Part shown: positions 1 to 8,061 of the stretch, in pieces | Layout: every line of letters starts with the position of its first letter | Numbering within the stretch: position 1 is the stretch's first letter | Assembly (NCBI GenBank): GCA_029263215.1 | Contig: JAJCXY010000002.1 | Location: forward strand, 27,459-91,458 | DNA: 64,000 nt | Source: Acidimicrobiales bacterium | GTDB lineage: Bacteria; Actinomycetota; Acidimicrobiia; Acidimicrobiales; Aldehydirespiratoraceae | Reading direction: 5' to 3' | Translations under genes and position numbers: made by a program | Notes under the pieces: model-generated | What the model was told of the DNA's origin: nothing | Databases searched by the model: none | What the model saw: the letters and a program-made list of their open reading frames with translations, nothing else

Positions 1-459
1 CACACCGCGGGCACGTCGAGCCAGATCTCCGATGGTGCCGGCGCGGTGCTGATGATGACGCGCGAGAAGGCCGACCAACTCGGTCTCACTCCGATGGCTC
101 GCATCGTCGATGTCTGCCTCGTCGGCTCCGACCCGGTTCTGATGCTTACCGGCCCCATCGGCGCCACCCAGAAACTTCTCGCCGACAACGATCTCGAGAT
201 GAGCGACATCGATGTCGTGGAGATCAACGAGGCCTTCGCATCGGTTGTACTGGCCTGGGAAAGCGAACTCGGCGCCGACATGGGCACCGTCAATCCCAAC
301 GGCGGGGCGATCGCGCTCGGCCACCCTCTCGGTGGCACCGGCGCCGTTCTCACCACGAAGGCCGTGCACGAGTTGCACCGCTCCGACAAGGAGTACGCCA
401 TCGTCACCATGTGCTGTGGCGGCGGGCTCGGTACGGGAACCCTTCTCCAGAAGCTCTGA
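1..459 (+). CDS. Thiolase (acetyl-CoA acetyltransferase family), C-terminal part only
   Basis: The open frame runs in from the left edge, so the N-terminus, including the nucleophilic-Cys region, is outside the window. The visible 152 residues are the C-terminal thiolase domain. It opens with the substrate-loop stretch TSSQISDGAGAV, followed by EINEAFA, then NPNGGAIALGHPLGGTGA with the catalytic His, and ends with VTMCCGGGLGTG, which holds the C-terminal active-site Cys. Thiolases make or cleave 3-ketoacyl-CoA in fatty-acid oxidation or acetoacetyl-CoA synthesis; the sequence does not decide the direction. It converges on the DUF3048 lipoprotein gene, whose stop lies 9 bases away. Confidence 0.93.
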   Translation, partial: HTAGTSSQISDGAGAVLMMTREKADQLGLTPMARIVDVCLVGSDPVLMLTGPIGATQKLLADNDLEMSDIDVVEINEAFASVVLAWESELGADMGTVNPNGGAIALGHPLGGTGAVLTTKAVHELHRSDKEYAIVTMCCGGGLGTGTLLQKL

Positions 460-468
460 CCAGTTGAG

Positions 469-1716
469 TTAGCGGATGGTCACCGAGCCCGCTGGTGCCA
501 GCTCGATCCAGGTCTGGCCGGGCACGAGGGCGACGGGAACACCGTCGGCGGTGGTCCAGGTGGCCACCGCGCTGATCGACGGCTTGGTCCAGGTGACCTC
601 CACGACATGGCCGTCGGTGAGCACCCAGCCACGGCCCGAGCCGAGGAACTGTTCTTCATACACCGCAGAACCGGCGGTATCGGTGCTGCCGGTGCGCACA
701 TGGCCAACCTCGGCGATGACGACATTGGCGGCGAGCACCGAGACGCCGTCGGCGTCGACATGCTCGGAACCACTCTGGGTGCGACGCCAGCCTTCAGCGG
801 TGCTGTCCCAGAACCAGTCTGATGTAACCGAGGGGTAGTTGATCGACGCCCCGGCCGCGGCAACGGCGGTTTCGGGCAATCCGATCGTTTCGTCGCGGTA
901 CTCGAAGTGGGGCGGGGGTGCGCCGCCGTCGCCGTTCTCCTCGGCAATCCCCCAAAGAACCGACGGGTCGGTCATGAGGTCGTAGGTGCCGGGGCGATCG
1001 GGGGCCCGGGTGTACTCGGTACGGGTGCCGGCGCCCAGATCAACGATATTTTGGCGGCGGAGCAGGGATGCGTGCACACGATTGGCTCCGGACCAGACGA
1101 AGACCGGTTGGTTGAGAGATCCCAGCAGGGCGATGTCGGTGGTGCGTCCCGAGCGGATCGGGCCGAGCTCTGTGGGGGTGTTGGAATGGAAGATCATCAC
1201 AAGGCGGGTGAAGCCGCCCTCGATCTGTTCGACGTAGACGAGGTCGGCCTGTGAGATCGCCTCCTGGGGACGGCCCTTCTCGGTGTTGTCGATCTTCACC
1301 GTGATGGCCGGCCGATCGGCGAGCGACGGATCGGTGAGAGCCAACCCTGTGAGGGGTGCGATTCCAGGGGCACTTGCTGCGGGAGCCAAGGCGACTGGCG
1401 CCACGATGTTGCGGTCGGGGTCGACCTGCCCGAGCACCCCGGTGTAGGGAGGATCATCGGAGAAGACAGTGATGCTCCCGATTCCTTCGAGGGGTTGAAC
1501 ATCGACCACAGGGGCAGGGCCGCGAGTGGAGGGCGGACTCAGTACGACTTCCACCGGGTTGGTGGTGGAAGAAGCCGCAGCATCTTCGATACCCGCCTCT
1601 GCGTCGTCGGCCACGGCATCATCGGCCGACTCGTCGGCGCTGGCATCGTCGCCCCCGCCACAAGCTGTCGCGACGAAGGCGAGGGTGAGTAGGAGACTGA
1701 GAAGGCGCAGGCGCAT
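469..1716 (-). CDS. DUF3048 (YerB-like) secreted lipoprotein
   Basis: The protein has 415 residues. I chose the ATG that begins MRLRLLSLLLTLAFVATACG, a clear lipoprotein signal with the lipidated Cys near residue 19; a longer frame of 14 more residues would hide this signal. An acidic, low-complexity linker (Asp/Ala/Glu/Ser) follows. The globular DUF3048 part then begins around residue 125, with the family hallmarks AITVKIDN, QADLVYVE and GPIRSGRTTD. DUF3048 proteins are surface lipoproteins of unknown biochemical function, exemplified by YerB of Bacillus. The gene lies 70 bases downstream of the CysQ-like gene on the same strand and may be read with it or from its own promoter. Confidence 0.88.
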   Translation of the reverse strand: MRLRLLSLLLTLAFVATACGGGDDASADESADDAVADDAEAGIEDAAASSTTNPVEVVLSPPSTRGPAPVVDVQPLEGIGSITVFSDDPPYTGVLGQVDPDRNIVAPVALAPAASAPGIAPLTGLALTDPSLADRPAITVKIDNTEKGRPQEAISQADLVYVEQIEGGFTRLVMIFHSNTPTELGPIRSGRTTDIALLGSLNQPVFVWSGANRVHASLLRRQNIVDLGAGTRTEYTRAPDRPGTYDLMTDPSVLWGIAEENGDGGAPPPHFEYRDETIGLPETAVAAAGASINYPSVTSDWFWDSTAEGWRRTQSGSEHVDADGVSVLAANVVIAEVGHVRTGSTDTAGSAVYEEQFLGSGRGWVLTDGHVVEVTWTKPSISAVATWTTADGVPVALVPGQTWIELAPAGSVTIR

Positions 1717-1758
1717 GGGGCGCAATATTACGGGGAGATTACGGTTTTCTGACCACAC

Positions 1759-1774
1759 CCGGCCATATGTCCGG
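1759..1774. repeat. 16-base near-perfect palindrome upstream of the DUF3048 gene
   Basis: CCGGCCATATGTCCGG is a palindrome with one mismatched pair. It sits in the 70-base gap between the CysQ-like stop and the DUF3048 lipoprotein start, about 43 bases before that start. It could be a protein-binding site or chance; I see no second copy. Confidence 0.3.
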
Positions 1775-1786
1775 ATAAAGGTTCGC

Positions 1787-2539
1787 TCACCAGGCGCGCT
1801 CGCTCATCACCTCCACTAGTTGATCGGCGAGCTCGGGGCGAGAGATGATGAGTCCGGGCGACCATGGGTCGGGCTTGTTGAACTCGAGTTCGCCGCCATC
1901 GAGGTGGCAGCAGCGAAGTCCTGCAGCGCGGGCGACGGCCACCGGGGCACAAGAATCCCATTCGTAAAGCCCTCCTCCGTGCACATAGGCATCGAACTCG
2001 CCGCGAACCACCGCCATCGCCTTCACTCCCGCGGACCCGACTGCGTACACCTCGGCGCCGAGGGCCTCCTGGAGCAGGCGGCCGTCGTAGTGGCTGCGAG
2101 AACGACCCACCACGATCTTGGGCACGCCGGTCGACCGCTGCGTGATCGGCTCGGGCCGGGGATGGGTGGCCCAGGTGGTCTCCCAGCCGGGAACCGCAAC
2201 AGCACCCGCTATGGGACTCCCGCCTTCCACCAATGCCACATGCACCGACCAGTGAGGCGAATATCCGAAATCGCTGGATCCGTCGAGGGGATCGACGATC
2301 CACACCCGATCCGATTCGAGACGTGAGGGGTGGTCGTGGCCTTCCTCGGAGAGCACCGAGTCGTGGGGCCGGCAGCGATGCAATTCGGCGACGATGTGAT
2401 CGTGGGCGGCGCGATCACCCTCGTACTCAAGGCCTCCCCAACCGCGAGCCTGCGATGGATCCTTGATCAGGGCGACCAGGAGGTCGCCGGTGTCCGACGC
2501 GATACGAGCGGCCAGCGCATGATCGTCGAGCGACTCCAC
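1787..2539 (-). CDS. Inositol monophosphatase / CysQ-like 3'(2'),5'-bisphosphate nucleotidase
   Basis: The protein has 250 residues, the usual length for the family. I start at a GTG (VESLDDHALAARIA) 10 bases after the upstream SDR stop, because the longer frame overlaps that gene and has no family similarity there. Visible motifs are the metal-binding Glu pair in SEEGHD, the WIVDPLDGSSDF signature (DPxDGT-type) and EWDSCAPVAVARAAG near the C-terminus (the usual WDxAAG motif). Family members remove a phosphate from inositol phosphates or from PAP/PAPS in sulfate assimilation. No sulfur genes are adjacent, so the substrate is open. It is the last gene of a tight leftward run led by the SufR-like regulator. 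Confidence 0.85.
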   Translation of the reverse strand: MESLDDHALAARIASDTGDLLVALIKDPSQARGWGGLEYEGDRAAHDHIVAELHRCRPHDSVLSEEGHDHPSRLESDRVWIVDPLDGSSDFGYSPHWSVHVALVEGGSPIAGAVAVPGWETTWATHPRPEPITQRSTGVPKIVVGRSRSHYDGRLLQEALGAEVYAVGSAGVKAMAVVRGEFDAYVHGGGLYEWDSCAPVAVARAAGLRCCHLDGGELEFNKPDPWSPGLIISRPELADQLVEVMSERAW

Positions 2540-2549
2540 GAGCAGGTGA

Positions 2550-3389
2550 TCAGGCTTCCCAGGGCGCCGGCGATGTGCCGCTCGCGATCTGCTCGGCTCG
2601 CGCCCGCGGATGGTCCTCAGAACCAGGATGGGTGAGGATCCAGAACCGGCCATCGACGATGGCCTCGTGCACCTTGTCGGCCACCGCTGACGGCTCAATT
2701 CCCCCGGCCACAAGATCCTTGACCACCTCGCTGCGGATCTCCTGTTCGGCCGATGGTGCCTCCATCGACACGAGGTGTTCCGGCAGGTTGCGATCGGAGT
2801 CGTTGATCTGGGTCTTCACGAAGAAGGGGCAGAGAACCGAGACCCCCACATTGGTGCCTGCCGTTTCCTGGACGAGGAGTTCACTCAGGGCCACCGCCGC
2901 GTATTTGCTGACGGTGTAGGCCCCGAGGGGAGCAGGAAGTAGGCCCGCCATCGAGGCCGTGTTGACCACATGGGCGGGTTCGCCGTGGGCCAGCATGGCA
3001 GGAACGAAGCTCCGAATCCCGTGAAGGACCCCCATCAGATTGACGCCCATGGTCCAGTTGAATTTCTCGTAGTACTGATCATCGTCGGCCAGAAGCGGGC
3101 CACCTATACCCACACCGGCATTGTTGAGCAGCACGTGCACCGGACCGAACCGCTCGTGGGCCGCCGCGGCGAGAGCTTGCACCGATCCGGGGTCGGCAAC
3201 ATCAGTGGCCACGCCGATGACCGAGGCGCCGGACAGTCGCATCTCGGCGACCACGGTTACGAGGACAGGCTCCTCGATGTCGGCCAGGACCAGATTCATA
3301 CCTGCCTCGGCGAGACGCTGAGCTGTGGCCAGGCCGATACCCGAGGCGCCGCCGGTGATAACCGCGGTGCGGCCTTGGAAGTCGTCCAT
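2550..3389 (-). CDS. Short-chain dehydrogenase/reductase (SDR)
   Basis: This 279-residue classical SDR starts at MDDFQGRTAVITGG. It has the Rossmann glycine motif TGGASGIG at about residues 12-19, the NNAG motif at 89-92, the catalytic Ser in VVNTASMAG and the YTVSK catalytic Tyr/Lys near 158-162. The cofactor-selecting Asp in VLADIEE suggests NAD(H). SDRs oxidise or reduce alcohols and ketones; the substrate cannot be read from the sequence. The ATG overlaps the upstream methyltransferase stop by one base (TGATG), so translation is probably coupled. Confidence 0.9.
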   Translation of the reverse strand: MDDFQGRTAVITGGASGIGLATAQRLAEAGMNLVLADIEEPVLVTVVAEMRLSGASVIGVATDVADPGSVQALAAAAHERFGPVHVLLNNAGVGIGGPLLADDDQYYEKFNWTMGVNLMGVLHGIRSFVPAMLAHGEPAHVVNTASMAGLLPAPLGAYTVSKYAAVALSELLVQETAGTNVGVSVLCPFFVKTQINDSDRNLPEHLVSMEAPSAEQEIRSEVVKDLVAGGIEPSAVADKVHEAIVDGRFWILTHPGSEDHPRARAEQIASGTSPAPWEA

Positions 3390-3997
3390 CAGCCGAGTGT
3401 GCCATGTCGCTGGTGAAGCGACACCGCATAGTCGCCATCGATATAGCAATCGCGCCCCCATGTCGACCACCGATCCACCGGCGCGAGCCCGGCCGCGGCC
3501 GCGTGGGTGTCGTAGTCGGCGAGGGAGAGATGTTCGGGTCCGAGCTGGAAGCCGGCCACGAGCAGTCCATCGGGGCGGAGAAGGCTCGCGAGGTTGCTGA
3601 GCACCTGCGGTTCGGTGCGGGGGGCGAGAAAGATCATCACGTTGCCGGGGAGGGCGATGAGATCGAATTCCTGTTGGAGGGTGATCGCGGAAAGGTCTCC
3701 GATATGCCACTCGATGTGGGGCGCCTTGTCGCGCGCGGTGGCGAGCATTGAAGGATCGAGGTCGACGCCGACCACGTCGAAACCCCGCTTGGCCAGCTCG
3801 ATCCCCACTCGGCCGGTGCCACATCCCGCGTCGAGCACCGCAAGTGGCGAGTCGGACGACTCGCGCCGGTCGGCCAGCACCGACTCGATCAGGTCGGCCT
3901 CGCCGTGAATGGCCTGGCCCGCGGCTTCGAGCTTCTCCCATCGCGAGTCGTAGACATCGCCTCGCTGCGCATCGCGGCGCTCGTTCCAGCGGCTCAC
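3389..3997 (-). CDS. Class I SAM-dependent methyltransferase
   Basis: The protein has 202 residues. The start is a GTG that overlaps the Crp/Fnr gene stop as GTGA; the longer upstream frame lies inside the Crp gene and is rejected. The N-terminus (SRWNERRDAQRGDVYDSRW) leads into SAM motif I, VLDAGCGTGRVG, then VVGVDLDPSML for ribose binding and DLIALPGNVMIF as motif IV. This is a typical small Methyltransf_11/25 enzyme. No substrate-specific feature is visible. Its tight linkage to two regulators, an SDR and a phosphatase gives no clear pathway. Confidence 0.88.
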   Translation of the reverse strand: MSRWNERRDAQRGDVYDSRWEKLEAAGQAIHGEADLIESVLADRRESSDSPLAVLDAGCGTGRVGIELAKRGFDVVGVDLDPSMLATARDKAPHIEWHIGDLSAITLQQEFDLIALPGNVMIFLAPRTEPQVLSNLASLLRPDGLLVAGFQLGPEHLSLADYDTHAAAAGLAPVDRWSTWGRDCYIDGDYAVSLHQRHGTLG

Positions 3998-4629
3998 GAA
4001 CCCACCCGACGCAAGGCTTCGACGTCGGCGACGGTGATGCGCCCACGCCCTGTGGTGACCAAGCCGGAGTCTCGCAGCTGGCCCAGGCACCGAGCGGTCG
4101 ACTCGCGGGTGGCACCAACCCAGCCGGCGAGTTCGTCCTGGGTGATCGTGAGGTCGATGTCGATGCCGTCGGCGTTGTATTCACCGAATCGGTCGGCCAA
4201 GTCGACGAGGCACTGGGCGACCCGTGTGGTGGTGTCGGCGCTGTTGCGAATGGTGGCGCGGCGCACGGCTTGGCGGAGCTGGCCACTGAGGGTTCGCAGC
4301 AGGGCCACCGCCAGGGCCGGCTCACGCTCCAGGAGTTCGAGGAATCCGGCGGTGCCCACCTGGGCGATCACCACGGGTTCGATGGATGAGGCGGTGGCCG
4401 AGCGGGGCGCCCCATCGAGGGCGCCGAACTCACCGAAGATCTCACCTGGCCCCTTCATGGCGATTACGAGCCTGCCCCCTGTGGGAGTTGCCACCTGGAT
4501 CCGGACCCGGCCCGAGATGATCGCGTAGACCGACGTCGGCCTGTCTCCTTCGTTGAAGATGACGGCTCCGGCGGGGCGGCTCAGCGGCGTGCCCATCTCA
4601 ACGATTCGGAGATGAGCACCTTCGGACAT
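3994..4629 (-). CDS. Crp/Fnr-family transcriptional regulator
   Basis: The protein has 211 residues from MSEGAHLRIVEMG. A longer frame of 37 extra residues would overlap the SufR-like gene, so the inner ATG, 20 bases after that gene, is preferred. An N-terminal cyclic-nucleotide-type beta-roll carries the phosphate-cassette-like stretch GEIFGEFGALDGAPRSATA. A long dimer helix (LLRTLSGQLRQAVRR) and a C-terminal Crp winged helix with TQDELAGWVGATRESTAR as recognition helix follow. No Fnr-type cysteine cluster is seen, so cAMP or another ligand is more likely than an Fe-S sensor. It probably controls genes from a separate regulon, with its own operon as a possible target. Confidence 0.9.
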   Translation of the reverse strand: MSEGAHLRIVEMGTPLSRPAGAVIFNEGDRPTSVYAIISGRVRIQVATPTGGRLVIAMKGPGEIFGEFGALDGAPRSATASSIEPVVIAQVGTAGFLELLEREPALAVALLRTLSGQLRQAVRRATIRNSADTTTRVAQCLVDLADRFGEYNADGIDIDLTITQDELAGWVGATRESTARCLGQLRDSGLVTTGRGRITVADVEALRRVGS

Positions 4630-4648
4630 GTCCGCGAAGCTAGCCAGT

Positions 4649-5329
4649 TCAGCCCGCTTCGGACACCGAGGCGACCCGGATCCGGTAGGTGCACCGCTCA
4701 TCGCCCGACAGGAGGTGTTGGGTTCGTTCGATGCTGGCACCGGGGCCGATCACATCGCGGAAGAACTCGAGTTCGTTGGCGCAGAGGCCCCGACAGGCAG
4801 TAGCCGCGGCGCATACCGGACAGTGGTGCTCGACGAAGACAAGATCGCCGTCGTCTTCGCTGACCTCGGCCATGTAGCCCTGCTCGCTGCGGGTGCGAGC
4901 GAGGAGTTCGACTCGGGTGGCGACATCGGCGTCGGGGGGCATGGCGGCCTTTATGGTGGCGAGCTGGCCGCGATCGCGTTCGACGAGAACCTGGTGCACG
5001 GCTGGGTCTCCGAGAGCGGACCTCATCGCGTCGAGTAGCTCCACGGTGAGGTCGCTGTGGCGATCGGGGAACAGCCCAATGGCGAGGGGGGCGAGAGCCC
5101 AACCGAGTGGGGGTCGACCTCTGGTGCCGGTTGCCACGGTTTCGGCCACGACCAGCCCCCGCTCCTCGAGTTCGGCGAGAGGAGGGCGTACGGCCTGGGT
5201 GGTGACCCCGAGAGCCCCGGCCAGGGCCGCCGTGGTGCACGGCCCCGAGCGTTTGAGATGATCGACGATTCGGCGCTGGGCCGGACCTAGTGGCGACTCT
5301 GCCATGCGGGGCACGATAACAGATTTCAC
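4649..5329 (-). CDS. SufR-like winged-helix regulator with C-terminal cysteine cluster
   Basis: The protein has 226 residues. The start is a GTG preceded by AAGGGG at good spacing; an internal ATG eight codons later has no ribosome site. The N-terminal winged helix (residues 10-60: IVDHLKRSGPCTTAALAGAL, then LEERGLV) is followed by a long linker. The C-terminal domain carries Cys residues as CPVC, ACRGLC and ERC, in the HILSGD-like context (HLLSGDERC) seen in SufR Fe-S repressors. In that family a cluster is sensed to control Fe-S assembly genes. Here no suf genes follow; the operon holds Crp, a methyltransferase, an SDR and a phosphatase, so its target is unclear. Confidence 0.82.
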   Translation of the reverse strand: MKSVIVPRMAESPLGPAQRRIVDHLKRSGPCTTAALAGALGVTTQAVRPPLAELEERGLVVAETVATGTRGRPPLGWALAPLAIGLFPDRHSDLTVELLDAMRSALGDPAVHQVLVERDRGQLATIKAAMPPDADVATRVELLARTRSEQGYMAEVSEDDGDLVFVEHHCPVCAAATACRGLCANELEFFRDVIGPGASIERTQHLLSGDERCTYRIRVASVSEAG

Positions 5330-5339
5330 AAGATTCCCC

Positions 5340-5369
5340 TTGCGTTATGTGATGTTCCATACCTATTCT
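5340..5369 (+). promoter_or_regulatory. Possible promoter for the VOC gene in the divergent gap
   Basis: TTGCGT and TATTCT are separated by 18 bases in the 86-base AT-richer gap between the SufR-like and VOC genes, about 47 bases before the VOC start. This is an eye match only. Confidence 0.3.
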
Positions 5370-5415
5370 GATCTCACGGAATAAACCAATGATCCACTGT
5401 TGAAAAGAGTCAAGG

Positions 5416-5835
5416 ATGAATCCCCCACCAGAGTCCTCCTCCCCGGCCACCCGGATCGAGCACGTCAACGTCACCGTCAGCGACTCCCGCAGTACCGCCG
5501 AGCTACTCACGCGGCTGTTCGGTTGGCACATCCGCTGGCAGGGCGCGTCACTCGATGGCGGGCACACCGTCCATGTCGGAGCCGACGATTCCTACGTCGC
5601 CCTCTACACGCCGTCCGCCCAGCCCGAGGCGGCAGCCAACTCCGATCGCCTCAACGGACTCCAACACATCGGTCTGGTCGTCGACGATCTCGAAGCCATC
5701 GAGCAGCGGGTCGTGGCAGAAGGACTCGGTACCCACAGTCACCAGACCTACGACCCTGGGAGCCGCTTCTATTTCGACGACCCCGACGGCGTGGAGTACG
5801 AGGTGGTCAGCTACACCTGGGAGGGCAGCTACTGA
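5416..5835 (+). CDS. VOC-family (glyoxalase/dioxygenase fold) protein
   Basis: This 139-residue single-module VOC protein contains two beta-alpha-beta-beta-beta units. The first begins ATRIEHVNVTVSDS and the second begins LQHIGLVVDDLEA. The metal-ligand positions look present: His in IEHVNV, His in QHIGLV and Glu in GVEYEVV following RFYFDDPDG. Members include glyoxalases, antibiotic-binding proteins and extradiol dioxygenases, and the reaction cannot be assigned. It is divergent from the SufR-like regulator and its 3' end overlaps the convergent LLM gene by 7 bases. Confidence 0.85.
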   Translation: MNPPPESSSPATRIEHVNVTVSDSRSTAELLTRLFGWHIRWQGASLDGGHTVHVGADDSYVALYTPSAQPEAAANSDRLNGLQHIGLVVDDLEAIEQRVVAEGLGTHSHQTYDPGSRFYFDDPDGVEYEVVSYTWEGSY

Positions 5836-6752
5836 CCCTTCACGATCTCGGCGATCTGCCAGACCTCTTCCACGCTGCGGGGCGCCACGTTGATCATTGT
5901 CACCGCGCTTTCATCCCAGGCCTGGAGGCGATCCTTGATCCGATCGACCGAGCCCACGAGCGATATCTCGTCGGCGAACTCGGTGGGCACCGAGGCAATG
6001 GCCTCGTCGCGTCTCCCCTCGGAAAGCAGTTCCTGAATCAGGTTCGCCTCCCGCTCCAACCCCATCTGCCCCATGAGTTGGGCGTGATGGCTCTCGCCCT
6101 CGGCACCCAGGGCTCCCAAGCCGAGGGCCAGTGATCGCCTGGCGGCGCCCAATGCTTCCTCCACATCTGCGTGCAGCTTGAACAAGGCGTTCACGCAGAT
6201 TTCGAACCCCACCGGCCGGTTCCTGATCTGGTCGTGGTACACCTCGGCCCGCCACGGCGAGTAGTAGGCCGGGAACCAGCCTTCGGCGACATCACACGCC
6301 TGCCTCACGTTCTCGAGACCCTCTGCTCCGATCCAGATGGGGACCTCCCGGCGCGATCGTCCTTCGTGTCGGAACGCTCGCCGCAGCACCTCCACGCATT
6401 CCTGCGTCCGAACCAGCGGCCATCGGAAAGACACGCCATGGGAGTCCCCGAGGCCCTCGGGCGCAGAAACTCCGAGCCCGAGGATCAAGCGACCATCAGA
6501 GATGTGATCGAGGGCCACGGCATGGCTGGCCCAGGCGGACGGCGGGGAGTCCGGGGTCTGCGCCACAGCGGAGCCGAGCCTGATCCGATCTGTCTTACCG
6601 GCAAGGAGCACCAGTGGCCCAGGAGCATCGGATCCCCAGGAGGGCGCGGTCCACACCGCGTCGTAGCCGGCCCTCTCCGCCTCGATGGCGAGGGCGATGA
6701 AGTCCTTGGGCACCGGTTGACCCCAGTAGCCCCACTGGATTCCGAGATCCAT
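5829..6752 (-). CDS. LLM-class flavin/F420-dependent oxidoreductase
   Basis: The protein has 307 residues from MDLGIQWGYWG; a frame 12 codons longer exists but lacks family similarity. It is a bacterial luciferase-like TIM barrel, with AERAGYDAVWTAPSWGSDAP after the first strand, IRLGSAVAQTPDSPP, LGLGVSAPEG and IWIGAEGLENVRQACDVAEGW. This pattern matches actinobacterial LLM F420-dependent oxidoreductases. They use reduced F420 or FMN for hydride transfer; the substrate is unknown. No partner flavin reductase lies nearby, which mildly favours F420. Confidence 0.88.
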   Translation of the reverse strand: MDLGIQWGYWGQPVPKDFIALAIEAERAGYDAVWTAPSWGSDAPGPLVLLAGKTDRIRLGSAVAQTPDSPPSAWASHAVALDHISDGRLILGLGVSAPEGLGDSHGVSFRWPLVRTQECVEVLRRAFRHEGRSRREVPIWIGAEGLENVRQACDVAEGWFPAYYSPWRAEVYHDQIRNRPVGFEICVNALFKLHADVEEALGAARRSLALGLGALGAEGESHHAQLMGQMGLEREANLIQELLSEGRRDEAIASVPTEFADEISLVGSVDRIKDRLQAWDESAVTMINVAPRSVEEVWQIAEIVKGQ

Positions 6753-6837
6753 GGCCGGACGATAGTGCTCGCGACACGACAGAAGCACGGTGCCGCTGGT
6801 ACCGTTCGGGGCTGTTCATTGCAATCACGTGACGAAA

Positions 6838-8037
6838 ATGAATCCTCCTCGACTCCTCTCTCGAACTCGCCTCGTGGCGATTGTGATCCCGACCCTGGTC
6901 GCCCTCGCCGCGGCCGGCAGTCTCGCGTCGGCCGAGACCCCCACCGAGCTCCGTGAGCAACGCAAGCAGGTGCAAGACGACGCCGCCGAAGTAGCGGCCG
7001 AGGTCGATGCGATCTCCGACGACGTCGACCTGCTCACCGATGCACTGGCCACCCTCCAGGGAAGCGTCGATGCCCAGCAGGCAGCGGTCGACGCCGCTCG
7101 ACGCGCCGTCGCCCAGGCCGAAGTGGTCCAAGCCCAGGCCGATCAGGCCATCGCCTCTCTCGAAGCCCAACAAAGGCAGGCTCGCACCGACCTCCAGGCC
7201 GCAGCCATCCAGTCCTATGTCTCCTTCCAGGGGCCAGAAGACATAGAGGCGCTCAGCGACGACCCATGGGGAGCGGCGCGCGAAGAGACCCTCGTGGAAT
7301 TCGGAACCGGGTCCGGCCTCGAGGAGCTCGACACCTTGCGTGGCATCGGAGCCGAGCTCGAGCTCCAGCGCCAGATCGCCGCCGATGCGGCCCTTGAAGC
7401 CGAAGCGCTTCAAGCTGATGTCGAGGCTCGCCTCGATGCTCTCGACATCGCTCTGGAGCGCCAGGAGACGGTGCTGGTCGAAGTCAACACCCGGCTCGAG
7501 TCGCGCCTGTCGGAGATGGCCGCCCTCAGCTCTCTCGATGCCTCACTCGCCGAGGAGATCCGGGTCGGAGAGCAACGCATAGCCGATGCGATCGCAGCCC
7601 GTCGCCCCGCCACCGGCGGCGGCGTCACCCTCCCCGCCGGCACCGACATCGACGTCGTGAGCGTGCGCGGCATCGTCGTCAACGTACTGATCAGCGATGA
7701 GCTGGAAGGCCTGCTCGCAGCCATGGCCGCCGAAGGCTTCACCCTCGGCGGCGGTGGCTATCGCAGCATCGAAAGCCAGATTCGCCTTCGTCGGGCCAAC
7801 TGTGGCACCTCCGACTTCGCCATCTGGGAGATGTCGGCCTCTCGCTGTCGTCCCCCCACCGCCCGACCCGGTCTTTCGCAGCACGAACTCGGCCTCGCCA
7901 TCGACTTCACCCTCGGCGGACGCGTTCTGCGCTCCCGCAGCTCCGACGTGTTTCGTGCCCTGTCTCGACTCGGACCCACGTTCGGCTTCTACAACCTGCC
8001 GAGCGAGCCCTGGCACTGGTCCACCAGCGGAGGCTGA
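6838..8037 (+). CDS. Secreted coiled-coil D-alanyl-D-alanine carboxypeptidase (VanY/M15 family)
   Basis: The protein has 399 residues from the ATG at MNPPRLLSRTR; GTG codons lie 3 and 16 codons upstream. A signal peptide (residues 1-37) ends near GSLASAE. Residues 40-260 are a long Ala/Glu/Gln-rich coiled coil resembling the EnvC/PcsB-type N-terminus. The C-terminal 130 residues form the LAS/VanY peptidase. It shows GGGYRSIESQIRLRR, the zinc motif HELGLAID (His349, Asp356) and the closing WHW. The predicted role is trimming stem-peptide D-Ala in the cell wall, with the coiled coil as a regulatory or scaffold arm, possibly at the septum. Confidence 0.9.
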   Translation: MNPPRLLSRTRLVAIVIPTLVALAAAGSLASAETPTELREQRKQVQDDAAEVAAEVDAISDDVDLLTDALATLQGSVDAQQAAVDAARRAVAQAEVVQAQADQAIASLEAQQRQARTDLQAAAIQSYVSFQGPEDIEALSDDPWGAAREETLVEFGTGSGLEELDTLRGIGAELELQRQIAADAALEAEALQADVEARLDALDIALERQETVLVEVNTRLESRLSEMAALSSLDASLAEEIRVGEQRIADAIAARRPATGGGVTLPAGTDIDVVSVRGIVVNVLISDELEGLLAAMAAEGFTLGGGGYRSIESQIRLRRANCGTSDFAIWEMSASRCRPPTARPGLSQHELGLAIDFTLGGRVLRSRSSDVFRALSRLGPTFGFYNLPSEPWHWSTSGG

Positions 8038-8061
8038 GCGCCACCACCCGGCCTGGGTCGC

